Of a stretch of DNA of 64,000 bases, positions 33,538-40,085 are shown in pieces. Source of the stretch: Campylobacter gracilis (GTDB lineage: Bacteria > Campylobacterota > Campylobacteria > Campylobacterales > Campylobacteraceae); assembly GCF_018374135.1 (NCBI RefSeq), contig NZ_JAHAFS010000001.1, positions 62,001 to 126,000 on the forward strand, in the 5' to 3' direction. The notes below the pieces were generated by a model that worked only from the letters and a program-made list of their open reading frames with translations, was not told where the DNA came from and made no database searches. The first letter of the stretch is position 1; each line of letters starts with the position of its first letter. The position numbers and the translations under genes were made by a program.

Positions 33538-33592
33538 ATATTATCAATAATAATAAAATTTAAGCATTGTTTAATATTACTTTTGATAATAT
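33538..33592. promoter_or_regulatory. second operator pair for the repressor
   Basis: ATATTATC-N3-AATAATAA (33538-33556) and ATATTACT-N3-GATAATAT (33574-33592) keep the 19-bp geometry of the cI/cro palindrome at 29811. They lie between the divergent exported-protein block and the rightward recombination operon, so CI could silence that operon in the lysogen. Confidence 0.6.
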
Positions 33593-33596
33593 TCCC

Positions 33597-33835
33597 CCAT
33601 CAAAACCAAGGTGCCCCACACCTAGCCCGCGTTGAGCTAAAGCTACGGGAGCGTGAGTATGGATACGATAGTTTCATACCTGGTGCCGGCCCCGATAGCG
33701 ACAAGTTCGGGGGTAGAAAAATCCTTGTCAAAATCCAATATCCATAAATGAGCCTCCACTCGCCTTGCTCCTTAGGCGGTTAAATCCTAAATGAAATTGA
33801 AAACGCTGAAAATCCTTAATCGGAGGCTCTTTTAT
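33597..33835 (+). ncRNA. structured leader RNA of the rightward early operon
   Basis: Several stems can form in order. AGGTG/CACCT brackets a CCCCA loop near 33609-33623. GTATG/CATAC lies near 33657-33680, CCCCGA/TCGGGG near 33692-33715, and CGCCT/AGGCG near 33760-33778. A long-range GAGCCTCC (33750-33757) pairs with GGAGGCTC (33822-33829), followed by TTTT, and looks like an intrinsic terminator or attenuator. It lies between the operators and the first early gene. A cis-acting antiterminator such as HK022 put RNA is one model. No folding was computed. Confidence 0.4.
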
Positions 33836-33858
33836 GGATATTTTTTAAGGAGAAAACG

Positions 33859-34068
33859 ATGAAAAATCAAGAGTTTGAAACTGCTGCGGCAGAGATTGCA
33901 GATAGCATTTCGAATTATCTGCACTCCGTAGCGAAACATCTATGTGAAGTTTCACAAATGAGCAGAATGAGCGTAGGCGATCTACTAATAGACCTCGCGC
34001 TACTAACAAGAATAGCGGAGCGAAAAAAGGAGGAGCGCGATGCTACGGCTTCTGAAAAGGCTATTTAG
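33859..34068 (+). CDS. small early phage protein
   Basis: This 69-residue helical protein (FETAAAEIADSISNYLHSV) with a charged C-terminus has a strong AAGGAGAAAACG site. It is the first gene of the rightward early operon after the structured leader. No family is recognised. Confidence 0.55.
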   Translation: MKNQEFETAAAEIADSISNYLHSVAKHLCEVSQMSRMSVGDLLIDLALLTRIAERKKEERDATASEKAI

Positions 34069-34123
34069 AAAGCATACGAAATTTACGATCTCAAATCTTA
34101 GGTTTGGGATATTGAAAGGATAA
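34040..34123 (+). CDS. possible 27-residue basic peptide
   Basis: GGAGGAGCGCG precedes the ATG. The product is MLRLLKRLFRKHTKFTISN plus eight residues, a cationic amphipathic pattern. It overlaps the preceding gene and ends 3 bp before the next start. It could be real or just part of the transcript. Confidence 0.3.
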   Translation: MLRLLKRLFRKHTKFTISNLRFGILKG

Positions 34124-34126
34124 AAA

Positions 34127-34261
34127 ATGGATTTAAAAGATTTTAGAAAGGCATTTAGAGCCTACCGGACCTGGATAGGTATCGATAAACACACGAAATT
34201 TAGCAGCTTCGCTAAATTTGTGAATGCTCGTAAAAAGGAGATGCAATGCGCGAAACAATGA
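34127..34261 (+). CDS. 44-residue basic phage protein
   Basis: The product begins MDLKDFRKAFRAYRTWIG and is Lys/Arg/Phe-rich. TTGAAAGGATAAAAA precedes the ATG, a strong site. It overlaps the RecE-like gene start by 16 bp. No family is recognised. Confidence 0.5.
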   Translation: MDLKDFRKAFRAYRTWIGIDKHTKFSSFAKFVNARKKEMQCAKQ

Positions 34262-35067
34262 GTATCAAAGACTACCACGCGCGAGCCGAAATCTCTAAAA
34301 GCGATTTGGATCTCTTAGCAAAGAGCCCTTATCATTTTAAATTTAAAGACGAGTTCGAAAAGCCTGATAGCAAGGCTCTAACCCTAGGCTCCGCCGTGCA
34401 TAAGCTGGTGCTGGAGCCTGCGGATTTTTTTAAAGAATTCGCCGCCGAACCCAAAGCCGATAAGCGCACCAAAGAGGGCAAAGAACTCTATGCGGAGTTT
34501 TTAAAGGGGGCGGAGGGCAAGACCGTGCTAGACGCCGAAGCCTATGAGAAAGCCACGGCTATCGCAAACGCGGTAAATTCTATGAGAGAGACGGCGCTTT
34601 TTTTAAAAGACGGGCTAGCCGAGCAGAGTTATTTCGCGGAGATTTCGGGCGTGCCCGTGAGGTGTCGCCCTGATTTTCTAAACGAAGCGCTAAGCCTTTG
34701 CGTAGATTTGAAAACGACCTCCGACGCTAGCGCGGACGGATTTGCAAAATCGGTAGCAAATTTTAACTACCACATCCAAGCGGCGTTTTATACCGACATC
34801 TTGCGTCTATGCGGCAAGCGGGTAGAAAACTTCCTTTTTATCGCGGTCGAAACCAAAAAGCCCTATATGACTGGCTTTTATACGCTGGATGAGGCGGCGA
34901 TAGAGCAGGGGCGCAAGACATATCTAGCCCTGCTTGAGCGCTATAAACTATGCATGGAGCGTAACGAGTGGTGGGGATATGCAAAATTCGAGCCCGAGAG
35001 TAAAGAGATAGAGGCGGTGCAGACGTTAAGTCTGCCTGCGTGGAAATTTTATGAAAGTATAGCGTAA
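34246..35067 (+). CDS. RecE-like 5'-3' exonuclease (PD-(D/E)XK)
   Basis: The 273-residue protein matches the YqaJ/RecE-C-type nuclease group. SKSDLDLLAKSPYHFK is near the N-terminus and ALTLGSAVHKLVLEP follows. The active-site residues are in RCRPDFL and CVDLKTTSDAS, with NYHIQAAFYTDIL as the Q-motif. It degrades one strand from a DNA end and hands the other to RecT. The ATG at 34246 follows AAAGGAG; an ATG four codons on is also possible. recT and ssb follow in an operon. Confidence 0.85.
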   Translation: MRETMSIKDYHARAEISKSDLDLLAKSPYHFKFKDEFEKPDSKALTLGSAVHKLVLEPADFFKEFAAEPKADKRTKEGKELYAEFLKGAEGKTVLDAEAYEKATAIANAVNSMRETALFLKDGLAEQSYFAEISGVPVRCRPDFLNEALSLCVDLKTTSDASADGFAKSVANFNYHIQAAFYTDILRLCGKRVENFLFIAVETKKPYMTGFYTLDEAAIEQGRKTYLALLERYKLCMERNEWWGYAKFEPESKEIEAVQTLSLPAWKFYESIA

Positions 35068-35076
35068 GGATAAAAG

Positions 35077-36111
35077 ATGAACCAACTACAACAAACTAAA
35101 CCTCAAAGCCCGGCAAAGAATTTTAATAGCTTAATGGCAAAATTTGCCGAGCAAAAGATGAGTGAGATCATAGCCCTCAGCGGCGGCAGTAAGGTTAAGG
35201 CAGACAAATTCGTAACCGATTTAACTCTGCTTGGAATGGATAAGAATATTTTAGAGTGCGATCCCGTATCCGTCTTTAGCGTTGCTCTTAAAATCGCTCA
35301 AGTCGGGCTATCGATAGTAAAAGAGCAGAAGCAGGCCTACATCGTGCCGTTTATGGAGCAAGGCGTCAAAAAAGCTCAACTGCAAATAGGTTATATCGGC
35401 TGGCGAATTTTAGCAAAGCGCGCAGGATATGACATAGACGCCGAGCTGGTGTATGAGTGCGATAAATTTGAATACACGGTCGATGAAAACGGCAAGAAAT
35501 TTATATTTGAAGCCAATCTAAAAGACCGCAACGAAACCGACACCACGTGGATAAATGAAAATTTATTAGGCGCTATGGTATGGGCTAGAGATAAAAACGG
35601 CGTAACCAAAGATTTCATCAGCGCAAAAAAACTAAATCAGCTAAAAAACACCAATCAAGCGGTAAAAAAGGGCAAATTTTCAGCGTGGACGAATTGGAGC
35701 GAGGAGATGTTTAAGGCAAAAGCTATTAAATACATCGCCTCAAAGCTGCCGACCGATGATTTTATGCTGATGAGCGCGGTAAATGCCGAAAACGAGGCCT
35801 ACAAAGAACAACCTAAAATCGAAACTCCCGCAACGCAAAATTTAAACGAGTTTTTGGCAAAAGCAACGGAAAAACCCGCCGCCGAACTTCCAAACCCGAC
35901 AGAGGATATCATCGAAGCCGCGCCGCTAGAGATTGACGTAGGCGAGGAGGTGCTACCGCTTGACGCCCTGCAAAACGAGCTAGTGGCAAGAGGCATAGAC
36001 GAAATCGAAGCGGAAAAGCGGATGGAGAGGATGAGCCCCGATGAGGCTAGAGCGTATCTGTCCGATCCAAATTCGATTGATGCATTGGCGGAGGAGTTAA
36101 GAAGTGAATAA
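35077..36111 (+). CDS. recT: RecT-family single-strand annealing recombinase
   Basis: The 344-residue protein has the RecT signature block (VFSVALKIAQVGLSIVKEQ, AQLQIGYIGWRILAKRAGY, WSEEMFKAKAIKYIASKLP). An acidic C-terminal extension after residue 235 is rich in Glu and Ala. RecT anneals complementary single strands for phage recombination and repair with its exonuclease partner, encoded directly upstream. Its end overlaps the ssb GTG start. Confidence 0.9.
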   Translation: MNQLQQTKPQSPAKNFNSLMAKFAEQKMSEIIALSGGSKVKADKFVTDLTLLGMDKNILECDPVSVFSVALKIAQVGLSIVKEQKQAYIVPFMEQGVKKAQLQIGYIGWRILAKRAGYDIDAELVYECDKFEYTVDENGKKFIFEANLKDRNETDTTWINENLLGAMVWARDKNGVTKDFISAKKLNQLKNTNQAVKKGKFSAWTNWSEEMFKAKAIKYIASKLPTDDFMLMSAVNAENEAYKEQPKIETPATQNLNEFLAKATEKPAAELPNPTEDIIEAAPLEIDVGEEVLPLDALQNELVARGIDEIEAEKRMERMSPDEARAYLSDPNSIDALAEELRSE

Positions 36112-36550
36112 AGTTGTTTTAATAGGAAATTTAACACGTGATATCAAGCTGCAATACACGCAGAGCGGATATTGCGTCGGAAATACAGGTATAGCCGTAA
36201 CGAGAAAATTTAAGAACGCGCAAGGACAAACGGGAGAGGAAACCTGCTTTATCGACCTGAAGTTTTTCGGTCGCACGGCGGAGGTCGCGAACCAATATTT
36301 GCGTAAAGGCTCAAAGCTCGCCGTTGAGGGGCGGCTCAAGCTGGAGCAGTGGCAAGATCAAAGCGGGCAGAACCGCAGCAGGCACGTAGTAGAGGTAGAG
36401 AGCCTAGAGATGCTAGGCGGCAATCAGGGCGGCCAGAATAACCAAAGTAGCGGTACGCAAAACTACGCTCAAAGCGGCGGAGCGCAAAGCAGGGCGGGGA
36501 AGCCCGCTGCCGATAAATACGATGACGGCAACGACACGATCCCGTTTTAA
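36104..36550 (+). CDS. ssb: single-stranded DNA-binding protein
   Basis: The 148-residue SSB has an OB-fold N-terminus (VVLIGNLTRDIKLQYTQSG, TCFIDLKFFGRTAEVANQYL) and a Gly/Gln/Asn-rich linker. The conserved acidic tip ends in DTIPF. The start is a GTG overlapping the recT stop, with GGAGGAG upstream. As a phage SSB it would support the RecE/T system and replication. Confidence 0.93.
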   Translation: MNKVVLIGNLTRDIKLQYTQSGYCVGNTGIAVTRKFKNAQGQTGEETCFIDLKFFGRTAEVANQYLRKGSKLAVEGRLKLEQWQDQSGQNRSRHVVEVESLEMLGGNQGGQNNQSSGTQNYAQSGGAQSRAGKPAADKYDDGNDTIPF

Positions 36551-36560
36551 GGAGATATAA

Positions 36561-36773
36561 ATGAACCAACCGTCTTTAGAGCTTGAGGGTATCGGTGTAG
36601 TTGCCCCCGCTCTCTACAAATGTAAAGAGTGCAAATTTTCAGAGCGGTGGGAGTGTAATACAAAAGTTGTTTGGTATTGTTCGAAAATTCGCTCAAACAG
36701 AACAGACAACAAATTGCTAAAAATTAAAGCCAATAATGCGGCTTGCAAGCTATTTTTAAAGGATGAGCTATGA
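36561..36773 (+). CDS. small cysteine-containing phage protein
   Basis: This 70-residue protein has YKCKECKFSERWECNT and WYCSKIR, giving a CxxC plus two more Cys that could bind zinc. It is in the early operon and ends with an ATGA overlap. No family is recognised. Confidence 0.55.
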   Translation: MNQPSLELEGIGVVAPALYKCKECKFSERWECNTKVVWYCSKIRSNRTDNKLLKIKANNAACKLFLKDEL

Positions 36774-36931
36774 ACGAGGTAGAATGGCTAAACGAACACG
36801 GCGACTTCGATGAGTGGCGTGCCGCAGCAGAGGCGCAATGGTGGGAGGATTACGGAGCTGATGCGGCATATGACAGAGAGATAGACGACGCGGAATATTT
36901 CGCTGAGGCGGAGAAAGAAAAACCCCAATGA
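36770..36931 (+). CDS. 53-residue highly acidic early protein
   Basis: The product is very rich in Asp, Glu, Trp and Ala (WLNEHGDFDEWRAAAEAQWW, DREIDDAEYFAEAEKEK). It is coupled to the upstream gene by ATGA. The strong negative charge and small size resemble DNA-mimic inhibitors, but no homology is known to me. It could also be an antitoxin for the PemK-like gene 62 bp downstream. Confidence 0.5.
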   Translation: MNEVEWLNEHGDFDEWRAAAEAQWWEDYGADAAYDREIDDAEYFAEAEKEKPQ

Positions 36932-36992
36932 GTTATCTAAAATCAAAGTAGAATTTTGTATAATTGAGCCTAAAATTTTAAAAGGCTAGTGC

Positions 36993-37400
36993 GTGAATAG
37001 ATTCGATGAGTGGAATGAAATTAAAAAACAGCTAGAGGAGCAAGCAGGGACGAACGTCGCTAACGGCAAAGTTTATTGGCTAAGCGTAGGGCAAAATTTA
37101 GGTAGTGAAACTTATGGCAAAGGAGCTAAATTTAAACGCCCTGTGCTAGTTTTAAACAAAATTTGCATACAAAACTATATAAACGCTTTTGTTGGCGTGC
37201 CTCTTAGCTCGAAAACGGCGCAAAAATCAGGGTGCTTATATCATAAATTTACCGACAAACAAGGCGTGAAGCAAATCGCTTTACTAGCCCAAATTAGGCT
37301 ATTTGATACTAAAAGAGTGATAAGCAATGCGAATATTTCAGTATTAAAGGCCGATTTTGAAAAGATAAAAAGCAAGGTAAAGGATAAGATTATAAGATAA
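36993..37400 (+). CDS. PemK/MazF-like toxin (candidate endoribonuclease)
   Basis: The 135-residue protein has the PemK/MazF pattern: VYWLSVGQNLGSETYGKG, FKRPVLVLNKI, FVGVPLSSK and ALLAQIRLFDTKRVI. This group acts as mRNA-cleaving toxins. The start is a GTG with AAAGG upstream. No protein with a clear antitoxin domain is adjacent. The preceding gene encodes an acidic 53-residue protein and the following DNA is a structured RNA (37404-37504), so the neutralising partner is unclear. Confidence 0.8.
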   Translation: MNRFDEWNEIKKQLEEQAGTNVANGKVYWLSVGQNLGSETYGKGAKFKRPVLVLNKICIQNYINAFVGVPLSSKTAQKSGCLYHKFTDKQGVKQIALLAQIRLFDTKRVISNANISVLKADFEKIKSKVKDKIIR

Positions 37401-37403
37401 TAT

Positions 37404-37504
37404 CCCGGCACTAAGACCGGGGACCCGAGCCTTGCAAGAAGCAAGGGGGCAAATCTCCTTGAAAGAGTAGCTAAACCTTAGCTTTAAAGCTTAACTACTC
37501 TTTT
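37404..37504 (+). ncRNA. three-hairpin RNA downstream of the PemK-like gene
   Basis: Hairpin 1 is CCCGG / CCGGG with an 8-nt loop (37404-37421). Hairpin 2 is CCTTGC-AAGAA-GCAAGG (37430-37446). Hairpin 3 is a 9-bp stem AAAGAGTAG / CTACTCTTT (37462-37470 with 37495-37503) enclosing the palindrome AGCTTTAAAGCT and ending in TTTT, like a terminator. Only 3 bp lie between the toxin stop and the first hairpin. It may be a toxin-neutralising or antisense RNA, an attenuator for the dinD-like gene, or only a 3' UTR. Confidence 0.5.
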
Positions 37505-37560
37505 AAGAAGTAGCGTAATTATAGCGCAGTTTGATTAAAATTAATTAAAGGGAGCAATAA

Positions 37561-38367
37561 ATGGAAACGCAACTAACTCTTTTTGACGTATCCAACCGGG
37601 AAAACGACGCTTTCGAGCTATCCTCGCACAAAAATGGCACTACGTATTGGTTAGCTAGCGAATTAGCGCAAATGCTAGGATACGACGGCGTAAAATCTCT
37701 AAATAAAGCAGTGAATAAGGCTATCGCCGTATGCTCTAGCATAGGTTACAACATATTAGATCATTTCAGCCCCGTAGGCAGCGATTATAAGCTATCCCGC
37801 TTCGCTTGCTTTTTGGTGTCTATGAATGCCGATATTAAAAAACCAAGAGTGGCGCAAGCTCAGGCATATTTCGCCACTATCGCAGAAGCCCTGCATAGAC
37901 ATATCGAAGCCGAGCAGTTAGAGCGCCTAGATGTAAGAGAAAAGACCAAAGACGCAAACAAAGCCTTAACGGGCGTGGCTAGCTCTCACGGAGTTGAATG
38001 CTACGCTTATTTTATGGATGCGGGTTATATGGGTATGTATAATATGCATCTAAAAGACCTTTTGCGTATCAAGGGGCTTACGGCAAAGGATAAGGTATTC
38101 GACTTTATGGGAGCTCGCGAATTAGCCGCAAATCTTTTCAGGCTTCAAGAAACTAAAGCTAAGATCGAAAATAACCGAATTTGCGGACAAAAAAACCTAG
38201 AAAACACGGCTTATGAGGTAGGGCGCGAAGTAAGAGGCATAATGATGAGAAACGACGGCGTGCGCCCCGAAATGCTAGCTAGAACCGAGCACATAAAAGA
38301 GGTGCAAAACGAGCTTAAAAAAGTAGATAGAAAATTCAAAAAGATAGATAAGAAAAAGGAGCAGTAA
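37561..38367 (+). CDS. DinD-like protein with BRO-N domain
   Basis: The 268-residue protein resembles DNA-damage-inducible protein D. The N-terminal BRO-like domain (TYWLASELAQMLGYDG) is followed by YKLSRFACFLVSMNAD, AQAYFATIAEALHRH and the DinD-type block YMGMYNMHLKDLLRIKG, then FDFMGARELAANLFRLQETK. The C-terminus is basic and coiled. E. coli DinD is SOS-induced and limits RecA activity. Here it might modulate SOS and thus prophage induction. AAAGGGAG precedes the ATG, and a structured RNA lies upstream. Confidence 0.78.
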   Translation: METQLTLFDVSNRENDAFELSSHKNGTTYWLASELAQMLGYDGVKSLNKAVNKAIAVCSSIGYNILDHFSPVGSDYKLSRFACFLVSMNADIKKPRVAQAQAYFATIAEALHRHIEAEQLERLDVREKTKDANKALTGVASSHGVECYAYFMDAGYMGMYNMHLKDLLRIKGLTAKDKVFDFMGARELAANLFRLQETKAKIENNRICGQKNLENTAYEVGREVRGIMMRNDGVRPEMLARTEHIKEVQNELKKVDRKFKKIDKKKEQ

Positions 38368-38435
38368 TGGCAGAGGAAAAAAATATCATAAAACGAGCGT
38401 GCAAGGATAATTATGGGCAAAAGACTATCAAATAA
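38367..38435 (+). CDS. 22-residue mini-ORF before the RelA/SpoT-like gene
   Basis: The ATG shares its first base with the dinD-like stop (TAATG), with AAAAAGGAGCAG upstream. The product MAEEKNIIKRACKDNYGQKT plus two residues overlaps the next start by 23 bp. It may couple or tune translation of the synthetase. Confidence 0.35.
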   Translation: MAEEKNIIKRACKDNYGQKTIK

Positions 38436-39369
38436 TGCTATCAGGAAAGCAGGCGATAATCTAAAGTTACAAAAGGCTACGAGAGAGGATTTAGACGCCA
38501 TATCGACATTTAGATCAAGCCATATCCAGCTTATGAAAATGCTCGTTAAAACCATATCTAAAAAGTTACCCAAACCTCTTTTTATCGCTAGGAGGTTAAA
38601 GCGCCTAAGTTCTATACAGGCTAAACTGCAACGCTTCGAGGGAATGAGTTTAGACCGCATGCAAGACATCGGCGGAGTAAGAGCCGTTTTTAAGAACAAC
38701 AACGAAGTAAGGCAATTCGTAAAAAATATTCAAGACGTCTATTGCAGCAAAAGAAGCGTGCTTGAGATAGTTAAGGAAAACGACTATATAACAAACCCCA
38801 AAGCCGATGGATATAGAAGCTATCATATCGTTTTTAAATATAATGGCAAAATTGACGAGGTTAAAGGCTATCATATAGAGCTTCAGCTTAGGGATTTGCT
38901 TCAGCATTATTGGGCGACGGCAGTTGAAATTTTAGCCCTTAGAAGCTCTACCAATATCAAAGCAGGCTACGGCGACGAGCATTTTAAACGTTTCTTTTGG
39001 CTTTGCGCCGAGCTCTTTGCAGGAAGCGGCGATCACAAAGACGAAGTTAAGGAGCTTAACGAAAAGCATCAAATTTTAACCCTGCTTAGCGGACTTAGCG
39101 TCGTAGCCGATAAGCTCGAGAAAGACGGCAGCACGGAAAGCCTTTATCTTATGGTGCTAGATACTAAGGCGGGCATTTTAAAGCTAACCGTCTTTGATAA
39201 AAATGAATTCGAGCTAGCCAAAAAGATGTATCAAAGTATGGAAACCAACGATACCACGCAAAGCGTTTTGGTAAGCGTTGATAGCGTCAAAAAGCTTAAA
39301 AAAGCTTACCCGAATTACTTTTTAGACGCTAAGCATTTCATAAAAGAGGTAAGAGAGAGGATAAAGTAA
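38413..39369 (+). CDS. RelA/SpoT-domain nucleotide pyrophosphokinase-like protein
   Basis: The 318-residue protein has the synthetase motifs of small alarmone synthetases: RLKRLSSIQAKLQRF (nucleotide-binding basic motif), MQDIGGVRAVF, DYITNPKADGYRSYH (G-loop Tyr) and HIELQLRDLLQHYWA (catalytic Glu). There is no hydrolase HD domain. The C-terminal 120 residues (LVSVDSVKKLKKAYPNYF) are shared by a broad uncharacterised group. It could make (p)ppGpp or (p)ppApp, or pyrophosphorylate tRNA as toxSAS enzymes do. It is coupled by ATGA to a small HTH gene, a plausible antitoxin. Confidence 0.8.
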   Translation: MGKRLSNNAIRKAGDNLKLQKATREDLDAISTFRSSHIQLMKMLVKTISKKLPKPLFIARRLKRLSSIQAKLQRFEGMSLDRMQDIGGVRAVFKNNNEVRQFVKNIQDVYCSKRSVLEIVKENDYITNPKADGYRSYHIVFKYNGKIDEVKGYHIELQLRDLLQHYWATAVEILALRSSTNIKAGYGDEHFKRFFWLCAELFAGSGDHKDEVKELNEKHQILTLLSGLSVVADKLEKDGSTESLYLMVLDTKAGILKLTVFDKNEFELAKKMYQSMETNDTTQSVLVSVDSVKKLKKAYPNYFLDAKHFIKEVRERIK

Positions 39370-39599
39370 TGAGCGAAAATATCGTTAAGCGCGTATGTAA
39401 AGAACTTGGCATAACGCAAAGAGAGCTGGCGGAGAGGATAGGGATGAGTGCGGATAGCTTAAATGTCGCAGTTTCCAATAATAAAATAAGCAAAATGACA
39501 GAAGCTGCCGTAAATTTAGTATTAGAAGTTGAAAGCCTTAAAAAGGAGTTGTCAAAATATGAAAATTTAAAAAATGCCTTAAAAGACGCCGTATCATAA
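39369..39599 (+). CDS. small XRE-type HTH protein, candidate antitoxin
   Basis: The 76-residue protein has an HTH (ITQRELAERIGMSADSLNVA) and a helical tail. Its ATG overlaps the synthetase stop, which suggests fixed stoichiometry. It could repress the module and neutralise the enzyme, or simply regulate phage genes. The order toxin-then-antitoxin is seen in some toxSAS modules. Confidence 0.7.
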   Translation: MSENIVKRVCKELGITQRELAERIGMSADSLNVAVSNNKISKMTEAAVNLVLEVESLKKELSKYENLKNALKDAVS

Positions 39600-39673
39600 G
39601 AAAGGAGAAAAACTCCCTCCTTAGTAAAACTTAGACTTTTTGGCTTTTTTCTTAGTTATACTTATAAAACCTC

Positions 39674-39702
39674 TTGACAAATCTAAATTATTATAATATA
39701 AT
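39674..39702 (+). promoter_or_regulatory. consensus sigma-70 promoter
   Basis: TTGACA (39674-39679), 17 bp, TATAAT (39697-39702). Both hexamers are perfect. CTTGACAA (39673-39680) is mirrored by TTGTCAAG at 39751-39758, so the -35 boxes of this and the next promoter form an inverted repeat. Confidence 0.7.
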
Positions 39703-39750
39703 GACCCTATAAATCTTAAGAATATTAAGGTTTCGTTCTTTTAAATAGGG

Positions 39751-39779
39751 TTGTCAAGTTTTATATGTTGTGCTAAAAT
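39751..39779 (+). promoter_or_regulatory. second sigma-70-like promoter
   Basis: TTGTCA (39751-39756), 17 bp, TAAAAT (39774-39779), ending 7 bp before the micro-membrane gene ATG. Transcription from here would give an almost leaderless mRNA, so the upstream consensus promoter may be the main one. Confidence 0.45.
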
Positions 39780-39785
39780 GTAACT

Positions 39786-39941
39786 ATGAACGAGCTAATC
39801 AAAAATGTAGGCTTAGGTTTGTTTGTAAACGGCAGTTTCGCCTTATTAAATGGCGTTTTTACTATACAATCGTTTTTAATCACGATATTAAGCGTCGGGA
39901 TTATGGCGATGTGTATTTACATCGAAAAGAGGAGCAAATGA
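39786..39941 (+). CDS. 51-residue micro-membrane protein
   Basis: The product begins MNELIKNVGLGLFVNGSFAL and has two membrane-like segments (VGLGLFVNGSFALLNGVF, FLITILSVGIMAMCIYI) and a basic tail. The ATG at 39786 lies just after a promoter-like element. It is coupled to the next micro-gene by an ATGA-type overlap. I recall similar small NG-x-F-A/S-L-NG proteins as hypotheticals in campylobacter mobile elements. The function might be toxin-like, or it might be a membrane-protein modulator. Confidence 0.55.
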   Translation: MNELIKNVGLGLFVNGSFALLNGVFTIQSFLITILSVGIMAMCIYIEKRSK

Positions 39942-40039
39942 TGGCAGGTCAAAATCTTATTTTAGCCATTGCGGCTATCCTTTTCGCTTATGTGTGCTAC
40001 AAAGCATATAAGCAAAGCAAAGGTAGAGCTCAACATTAA
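39938..40039 (+). CDS. 33-residue micro-membrane protein
   Basis: This is one membrane span (NLILAIAAILFAYVCYKAY) and a basic tail (KQSKGRAQH). Either of two consecutive ATGs could be used, after AAGAGGAGCAA. It overlaps the 51-residue gene. The size and topology recall type I toxins or small regulatory membrane peptides. Confidence 0.5.
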   Translation: MMAGQNLILAIAAILFAYVCYKAYKQSKGRAQH

Positions 40040-40045
40040 AATTTG

Positions 40046-40082
40046 ACGCCCTATTTGGAAGTAAAATTTTTCCAAGGGGCGT
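40046..40082 (+). promoter_or_regulatory. hairpin burying the ribosome site of the 40086 gene
   Basis: ACGCCC (40046-40051) pairs with GGGCGT (40077-40082), and TTGGAA (40055-40060) pairs with TTCCAA (40070-40075). The loop is 9 nt. The right arm carries the AAGGGG ribosome site. It could be a translational switch or a weak terminator of the micro-gene transcript. Confidence 0.45.
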
Positions 40083-40085
40083 TAA

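Noticed and set aside
33659..33751. 30-codon frame in the early leader
   Set aside because: It has a fair GGGAG site, but its codons cross stems that look structural; I treat the stretch as leader RNA, though a leader peptide is not excluded.
37385..37403. GATAATAT at the end of the PemK-like gene as a further CI operator
   Set aside because: The required left half is absent and it overlaps the coding end, so it is likely chance.
39770..39937. N-terminal extension of the 33-residue membrane protein (89-codon frame)
   Set aside because: The first 56 codons read the other frame of the 51-residue membrane gene and are basic and Cys-rich; the good ribosome site is before the later ATGs.
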